From the NCBI GenBank assembly GCA_030630935.1, contig DAOVMD010000246.1, positions 1 to 5,272 of the forward strand: a stretch of DNA of 5,272 bases, read 5' to 3'. The position numbers and the translations under genes are program-made. The DNA is from Candidatus Mcinerneyibacteriota bacterium. GTDB taxonomy: Bacteria > AUK180 > JAQVHJ01. Of this stretch, positions 1 through 3,718 are shown one piece after another (the stretch's first letter is position 1; the number at the start of each line of letters is the position of its first letter). Below the pieces are notes generated by a model that searched no databases, was not told where the DNA came from, and saw only the letters and a list, made by a program, of their open reading frames with translations.

Positions 1-55
1 CGGGATCTCCTCTCTCTGATCGTCGACCTGCTTTATATATTTCTTTTTTGTTTTT

Positions 56-73
56 CTCTGCGTCCTCTGCGTC
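56..73. repeat. Two perfect tandem copies of CTCTGCGTC
   Basis: CTCTGCGTC occurs at 56-64 and again at 65-73 without a gap, directly after a T-rich tract. Read on the minus strand it gives GACGCAGAG twice, followed by an A-rich tract. From memory, similar GACGCAGAG-type strings recur between genes in genomes of uncultured bacteria, so this may be one copy of a dispersed intergenic repeat. That link is inference; only the duplication is seen here. Confidence 0.6.
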
Positions 74-82
74 TGGAGTTTA

Positions 83-98
83 CCCCGTTTTTTCGGGG
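83..98. repeat. Short GC hairpin with a T6 loop
   Basis: CCCCG at 83-87 pairs perfectly with CGGGG at 94-98 around a loop of six T. The stem is five G-C pairs. Neither side has a run of T directly after the stem in the direction of transcription, so it does not meet the usual definition of an intrinsic terminator. It sits next to the CTCTGCGTC duplication and may be part of the same intergenic repeat element. Confidence 0.5.
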
Positions 99-171
99 CG
101 GTTAGAATTACATTCAATTGCATAATAAGTATCTTTCGCTCTAAAAATGTAAATCATAATTAAATTATTCA

Positions 172-186
172 TTACAAGTCTTGTAA
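172..186. repeat. Perfect 15-bp odd palindrome TTACAAG-T-CTTGTAA
   Basis: TTACAAG at 172-178 and CTTGTAA at 180-186 are exact reverse complements around a single central T. As RNA it could fold with six pairs and a GTC loop. No gene starts next to it, so an operator role is not supported by context. It could belong to the decayed repeat sequence around it or be chance in AT-rich DNA. Confidence 0.4.
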
Positions 187-251
187 AAGTTCCTGTCATT
201 TTTTTTCTTTATTTTTCTTTGTATTGGCTTTCTTTCATAATGAGTGATTAA

Positions 252-348
252 TGGGACACTCTTGATAAATTTGGAAAATACATTTCTTTGGAGACAGATG
301 AAAGTTTTATCAATAATGCTACTTATTTTTCATTAACAGAATGTCCCA
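252..348. repeat. Nested inverted-repeat element, possible MITE or IS remnant
   Basis: The outer arms are TGGGACACTCT at 252-262 and AGAATGTCCCA at 338-348, which pair at 10 of 11 positions. Inside them TTGATAAA (262-269) and TTTATCAA (306-313) are perfect reverse complements, so the left half carries both arms back to back. The 97-bp unit has no coding capacity. Short elements bounded by TGGGACA-type inverted ends look like miniature transposable elements or the joined ends of a deleted insertion sequence. I see no clear target-site duplication: the flanks are ATTAA on the left and AGTTT on the right. It lies 64 bp beyond the stop codon of the minus-strand operon. Confidence 0.45.
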
Positions 349-411
349 AGTTTTTCTTTTTTGTTGTTTTATTTTTGTTTATCTTTGTTTTTTTGGGAGA
401 TGAACCGGTTG

Positions 412-1299
412 TTACTTAGCTAAAGCTTCCAATTCCGGTCTTATTAGCAGGTATATTTCTTTAGTTCTTGTAATTGCTTCAATTAAAAAATCAACCTGCT
501 CTTCAGTATCGAGGATGAATTTAATATCTTCAGGTTCATTAAAAGGAGAAAGTAGTTCGGCAAGATTATCGAATAAAGTACCCATTTCATTTAAAGAATC
601 TATAGGTGCAGATAGGAAATATCTTGAGGCACATTTTGCATTATGCGAAATAGTAGAACAAAATCTTGCTGTATTTATAGGTTGAATATCTATTGCTCTT
701 TCATCGATCTGTTCCATCCATAATTGAAAGAATTCAGCTCCATACATATATCCGTCACAGAAAACAGGGCCTGAGTATCCAAGATATTTTAAAGCGTTCT
801 TTCCAATAGATTTAATAATATCTTCATAAGAAATTTTAAACGATGATAAATCGGGAATTATAATTTGGAGGATCTTTTGAGTTTCAGTTCGTTTAATAAG
901 ACCCTCATGATTCATTACTTCTCCATAGAAGGAATCGGATGTCAGGATTTTTTCTACATAACCCCAAGCCGGTGTTGGAAATCCTTTCCACTTTGCAAAT
1001 ACCAGGATTGGGTAGTCAATGTCCTGGGGATACTTATGAACAAGCGGGAACTCATTATTTGTCAATGTAAGTCCAATGGTTACAGAAAGAAATTCAAGGA
1101 TATCCATGGGAATATATTCCATTAACCAATAATCCGGTTTATTTTCAGTATCATAATTGAGACAGAATGGAAGGTTGGCTAAACAGATTAAAAAATCATT
1201 ATGTATATGTATTCCAAAATTCCTAAATGCCATTCTTAAAAAATACGTAAATGAAGAATTGCCTATCTCTTCAACATTATTATTTGAATAATCGGTCAT
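412..1299 (-). CDS. Protein of uncertain family, tentatively papain-like (BtrH/C39-like) without a catalytic Cys
   Basis: This is a 295-aa protein with no signal peptide or membrane segment, so probably cytoplasmic. I do not recognise it securely. Its layout resembles, from memory, BtrH-N/C39-like papain-fold proteins. A helix at about 18-30 ends in an LR-AFRNFGI-type string, and a segment at 95-149 has DYPILVFAKW, then AWGY, then FYGE. A helical C-terminal part has GAEFFQLW (187-194) and HNAKCASRYFL (219-229). The Cys expected before the first helix is absent (NSSFTYFL), which would make it non-catalytic if the assignment holds. I chose the ATG at 1299, which has AAGGGG upstream, over an in-frame TTG at 1332 that lacks a clear site. 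It overlaps the DUF3108 gene by 20 nt, so the two are probably translationally coupled. It is the last gene of the operon. Confidence 0.75.
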   Translation of the reverse strand: MTDYSNNNVEEIGNSSFTYFLRMAFRNFGIHIHNDFLICLANLPFCLNYDTENKPDYWLMEYIPMDILEFLSVTIGLTLTNNEFPLVHKYPQDIDYPILVFAKWKGFPTPAWGYVEKILTSDSFYGEVMNHEGLIKRTETQKILQIIIPDLSSFKISYEDIIKSIGKNALKYLGYSGPVFCDGYMYGAEFFQLWMEQIDERAIDIQPINTARFCSTISHNAKCASRYFLSAPIDSLNEMGTLFDNLAELLSPFNEPEDIKFILDTEEQVDFLIEAITRTKEIYLLIRPELEALAK

Positions 1300-2707
1300 A
1301 GGTTTTTGTTGCCCCTTTATCTGAGTAATCAATTATTGTAGCTTCAAATGAGCCGACAACAACTTTACTGCTCATTTTCACAGGGATATGCCTTTTATCT
1401 TTTGTCATCCAAATCCTTAATTCCCCCTTTGCACGGAATACTCCACTACTAAATTTTAATCTTGGAATAACCAAATATGTTTCAACTTTCCCTATTTTTG
1501 TTTTTAAAGTTTCACCTTCATAAATCTCAATAATTAATTTATAGTTCTTTGCTCCGGAGGTAGTATCAACTTCAATTTTCATTCCTGGAGAAATATTTTG
1601 AGTTCTGACATAATATAAAGCAGTTAATACATCCATTGCATTTGGTGCAATGCCGAATATAGTATCCTTATATTTCCCGGTTAAGGTTTCAGTATTATAA
1701 TAAGTCGTTCTGGTTTTCTTTTTCCCCGCCTCATTTGAATTTTCTTTATATTTAAGAGATGCGAAACTATCCACATCAAAAAAGGATTCATAAGAATTCC
1801 TTACAGAGTAAGTAAAGTCGAAGAACTTAGTTGTTCTTGCTTCTGAAACACAATGAAAAACCTTATGTCCGCGAAGATTATGAATTTCAGGAATTGTCAT
1901 TGTAGAATATCCCGCCTTTATCGGACCATATTTAATCTGGTATATGATATATTCCTTCTCTTTGAATGCCTTATTTTCCACAAGCCTTAGTTCAGATTCA
2001 AAATATTTGAGATATAACTTCCCAACAACTGAGCCATAACTCATTTCACTTAAAAGGAAGATATCTCGGTCATTTAGTTTTGCACCTGCGATCCTAAGAG
2101 GTTTCTCATGGCTTTCGGAATTTATAATTATTTTGAAATTATCATAGATAATGGTATTAGTAACATTATCTTCATTATCAATATCGCTTTCAAGCCTGTA
2201 TTCATGAAGGTTTATTCCTTTTTTCTCAGCAAGGTAATTATGGAGAGTTGTGCATCTATCACGCCATTGTCCCCAATGCCCATCATAAAGAACTTCTTTA
2301 AAATAAGTTTGAAATTCTATTCCATATCTGATTACATAAGGATTATTATAAGCAAGACCTTCACAAAAAACTATCGCTGACTTTGATAAAGTTTTTCCAA
2401 AGGGATATCTGAGATTTATATCATATTGTTTATTCCAATATCCGACATCGTGCTTTCCCCAATTATTAAGGATAATTTTAACACCCTTTCGGAATTTATT
2501 TAGATCATCTTGGTTTATTAGAGATAATGCCAGGTAATACTTATATTGAAACTTTTCAGGATCTGATTTTGAAAGTTCTCTAAAGACTTTCTCAGATTTT
2601 TCATATTGCTTTTGTTTATAATGTTTTATTCCTGTTTCAAAATTTACTGCAGAAGTTAGAATGGTTGCAAGAATAATAAAGACGATAATTAATAAATATT
2701 TTTTCAT
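1280..2707 (-). CDS. Secreted TPR-like plus DUF3108 domain protein
   Basis: This is a 475-aa exported protein. Residues 1-20 form a signal peptide (two Lys, a hydrophobic core, likely cleavage after TSA at 18-20). No Cys follows, so it is not a lipoprotein. Residues 23-62 look like a TPR helix pair (GIKHYKQKQYEKSEKVF). Residues 63-250 are unassigned and rich in Trp and Tyr, including HWGQWRDRC at 144-152. Residues 252-462 match DUF3108: YQIKYGPIKAGYSTM opens the beta-rich domain, with YSVRNSYESFFDVDS in the middle and a closing strand near VGSFEATIIDY. DUF3108 proteins are envelope proteins of Gram-negative bacteria without a settled biochemical role, so none is claimed. The start at 2707 has AGGA (2717-2714) 6 nt upstream and directly abuts the stop codon of the methyltransferase gene, which points to coupled translation in one operon. 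Confidence 0.88.
   Translation of the reverse strand: MKKYLLIIVFIILATILTSAVNFETGIKHYKQKQYEKSEKVFRELSKSDPEKFQYKYYLALSLINQDDLNKFRKGVKIILNNWGKHDVGYWNKQYDINLRYPFGKTLSKSAIVFCEGLAYNNPYVIRYGIEFQTYFKEVLYDGHWGQWRDRCTTLHNYLAEKKGINLHEYRLESDIDNEDNVTNTIIYDNFKIIINSESHEKPLRIAGAKLNDRDIFLLSEMSYGSVVGKLYLKYFESELRLVENKAFKEKEYIIYQIKYGPIKAGYSTMTIPEIHNLRGHKVFHCVSEARTTKFFDFTYSVRNSYESFFDVDSFASLKYKENSNEAGKKKTRTTYYNTETLTGKYKDTIFGIAPNAMDVLTALYYVRTQNISPGMKIEVDTTSGAKNYKLIIEIYEGETLKTKIGKVETYLVIPRLKFSSGVFRAKGELRIWMTKDKRHIPVKMSSKVVVGSFEATIIDYSDKGATKTYDRLFK
1312..1317 (-). promoter_or_regulatory. Ribosome binding site AAGGGG deciding the start at 1299
   Basis: On the minus strand AAGGGG (1317 down to 1312) lies 12 nt upstream of the ATG at 1299, inside the 3' end of the DUF3108 gene. 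The upstream in-frame TTG at 1332 has only a poor purine match before it. This is why the shorter 295-aa form is preferred over one 11 residues longer. The 12-nt gap is on the long side. Confidence 0.5.
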
Positions 2708-3322
2708 TTAATTTCCTAATGTATTTTTTATCCAAGTGATTATTTCAGTCCAGAAAAAGAATTTCACAGACATTATTATAAAAAGAGCGATTACAGTTCT
2801 TAATGTACTCTTCTCTGACTTAAAAGCTTTTTTAAAATTATATTTCCCTGTCGAGGATCCCTTGCAATTGAATTTTGGAAGAAATCTGGGGACATGTTTT
2901 TGATATTCTAAGTATTCTTCTCCGAATTTTTTTATCAGCAAATCTTCTTCCCAGAGAACAATAGGGATATATTGAACAAAAAACATAATAAAGAATATTA
3001 TTAAAAACCACCATTTTCCAGAAAGGCAGCTAAAACCAAGAGATAGAATAAAATTACCAATATATAAAGGATTACGTACACAATTGAAAGGACCACTTGT
3101 TACTAATTCATCTACTGAACCCTTTCTTGTCCTTGAAATTCCACCTATATAAGCAACTGCAACTACTCTGATTGTTTCACCAATTATTGTTAAACCAATT
3201 GCAATTGAAAACCAGATAAAATTAAAGTTTCCAACGTAGATTAAGAGCAGAATTAGTGGAATAGGTGTATAATCTCTATATCTAAAAAACCAATGTCCAA
3301 TTTTTAATATTAAATTTTTCAT
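2708..3322 (-). CDS. Integral membrane methyltransferase, ICMT/PEMT (isoprenylcysteine/phospholipid methyltransferase) family
   Basis: This 204-aa membrane protein belongs to the SAM-dependent isoprenylcysteine carboxyl/phospholipid methyltransferase family. The hallmark is LVTSGPFNCVRNPLYIGN at 73-90, followed by the second conserved block WEEDLLIKKFGEEY at 124-137 and the VPRFLP ending at 144-149. Hydrophobic segments lie at about 20-31, 34-60, 86-100 and 104-123. After FLP the protein continues for 55 residues, with an AFKSEKSTLR string at 166-175 and another hydrophobic helix at about 176-192. Bacteria lack prenylated CaaX proteins as a rule, so the acceptor is more likely a lipid or isoprenoid, but it cannot be named from sequence. 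The start at 3322 has a weak AAGAGA-type site close upstream. It is the first gene of the operon, about 14 nt from the predicted transcription start. Confidence 0.88.
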   Translation of the reverse strand: MKNLILKIGHWFFRYRDYTPIPLILLLIYVGNFNFIWFSIAIGLTIIGETIRVVAVAYIGGISRTRKGSVDELVTSGPFNCVRNPLYIGNFILSLGFSCLSGKWWFLIIFFIMFFVQYIPIVLWEEDLLIKKFGEEYLEYQKHVPRFLPKFNCKGSSTGKYNFKKAFKSEKSTLRTVIALFIIMSVKFFFWTEIITWIKNTLGN

Positions 3323-3342
3323 AATCTCTTTATATTTTTAAA

Positions 3343-3371
3343 ATGATAACAGATTTTTTATTAAATGTCAA
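3343..3371 (-). promoter_or_regulatory. Sigma70-type promoter of the three-gene minus-strand operon
   Basis: On the minus strand, TTGACA (3371-3366) is followed by a 17-nt spacer and TATCAT (3348-3343). TGT directly precedes the -10 box, giving an extended -10 element. The -35 box is perfect and the -10 box differs from TATAAT at one base. Transcription would begin near 3336, leaving a leader of about 14 nt before the methyltransferase start at 3322. No further promoter is obvious at the two downstream gene junctions. Confidence 0.75.
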
Positions 3372-3410
3372 GTAAAATATTAAACTTAACAAGCCGCTTT
3401 TGAAGAAGTG

Positions 3411-3423
3411 TTGAATAGTTCAA
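3411..3423. promoter_or_regulatory. Small dyad TTGAA-N3-TTCAA
   Basis: TTGAA (3411-3415) and TTCAA (3419-3423) are reverse complements around TAG. The dyad lies about 40 bp upstream of the -35 box of the minus-strand promoter, a position where activators often bind. Five-base arms are short, so this is weak evidence for an operator. Confidence 0.2.
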
Positions 3424-3506
3424 GTGTAAAGTAAAAATCAAATGAGTGAGGGTTTGATTAACATTCTTAACAAAACATAGAACAGATAGCAATAACGTTT
3501 TTTTCA

Positions 3507-3523
3507 TTTAGTAATTAACTAAA
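3507..3523. promoter_or_regulatory. Operator-like dyad TTTAGT-N5-ACTAAA
   Basis: TTTAGT (3507-3512) and ACTAAA (3518-3523) are perfect reverse complements with five bases, AATTA, between them. The 17-bp size and half-turn spacing suit a homodimeric helix-turn-helix regulator. It lies near the middle of the divergent region, 136 bp from the minus-strand -35 box and 129 bp from the plus-strand one, so direct blocking of either promoter is unlikely. No regulator gene is in the window. Confidence 0.3.
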
Positions 3524-3651
3524 ATCAATGGTTCTATACACAGAAATATTGTTCTGAATTGAAGCATATAATGCATTAGGAAGAATAAATCTTTTCCCAG
3601 ATAATGGTTCTAATCTACTCCTAATTAATCAAATATCATGGTTTTAAATAC

Positions 3652-3680
3652 TTGACATCATTATTTATATATGTTATAAT
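3652..3680 (+). promoter_or_regulatory. Consensus sigma70 promoter with extended -10 for the TPR gene
   Basis: TTGACA at 3652-3657 and TATAAT at 3675-3680 both match the consensus at all six positions and are separated by the ideal 17 nt. TGT at 3672-3674 adds an extended -10 element. Transcription would start near 3686-3688, giving a leader of about 32 nt that contains AGGAGG. This predicts strong constitutive expression unless a repressor acts. Confidence 0.88.
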
Positions 3681-3700
3681 AATAAATAATGTAAAATATC

Positions 3701-3706
3701 AGGAGG
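3701..3706 (+). promoter_or_regulatory. Ribosome binding site AGGAGG of the TPR gene
   Basis: A full AGGAGG lies 12 nt before the ATG at 3719, slightly farther than usual. A second in-frame ATG follows at 3728 but would be 21 nt away, so 3719 is preferred. Confidence 0.8.
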
Positions 3707-3718
3707 AATACATAAACT

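Larger units (their letters stand above)
1..411. other. Non-coding stretch with small repeats and T-rich tracts
   Basis: I see no credible gene here on either strand. The first 35 bases or so and the block at 56-101 are richer in G+C than the rest, and between and after them lie T-rich tracts (about 41-55, 199-220 and 350-395). The stretch contains a 9-bp tandem duplication, a GC hairpin, a 15-bp palindrome and a nested inverted-repeat element, each listed separately. It lies downstream of the minus-strand operon, whose last stop codon is at 412-414. No hairpin followed by a T-run in the minus-strand direction is visible, so no intrinsic terminator can be assigned. The texture suggests accumulated mobile or decayed repeat sequence. 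Confidence 0.7.
3372..3651. other. Divergent intergenic region between the two promoters
   Basis: These 280 bases separate the -35 boxes of two outward-facing promoters. I see no gene: the longest ATG-started frames I noticed are only about 12 codons and lack a ribosome binding site. The region holds two short dyads and a 10-bp direct repeat, AATGGTTCTA, at 3527-3536 and 3603-3612. A looser copy, ATGGTTTTA, lies at 3638-3646, just before the plus-strand -35 box. These could be regulator sites, but small repeats also arise by chance in AT-rich DNA. Confidence 0.5.

Noticed and set aside
23-32. GTCGACCTGC, resembling a cloning-vector polylinker (SalI-PstI part)
   Set aside because: The match stops after ten bases and the neighbouring bases do not continue as a polylinker, so vector contamination is not supported.
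83-98. Intrinsic terminator
   Set aside because: The stem is strong, but no T-run follows it on either strand, and it is more than 300 bp from the nearest gene end.
1-102. Open plus-strand frame from the window edge to TAG at 103
   Set aside because: The 34 codons encode only a Leu/Phe/Arg-rich low-complexity string over a T-rich tract, a tandem duplication and a hairpin, so it looks non-coding.
865-1125. 86-codon open frame on the plus strand
   Set aside because: It lies wholly inside the antisense of the third operon gene, with no ribosome binding site or promoter and an unconvincing protein composition.
1300-1332. Longer N-terminus for the third operon gene using the TTG at 1332
   Set aside because: TTG is a rarer start codon with no good ribosome binding site before it and would deepen the overlap to 53 nt. 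The ATG at 1299 has AAGGGG upstream.
2108-2380. 90-codon open frame on the plus strand, Ile-rich
   Set aside because: It is a shadow of the DUF3108 gene. Its Ile and Phe richness reflects AT-rich antisense codons, and it lacks start signals.
3442-3480. 12-codon frame in the divergent region
   Set aside because: Too short, with no ribosome binding site. Frames of this size are expected by chance.
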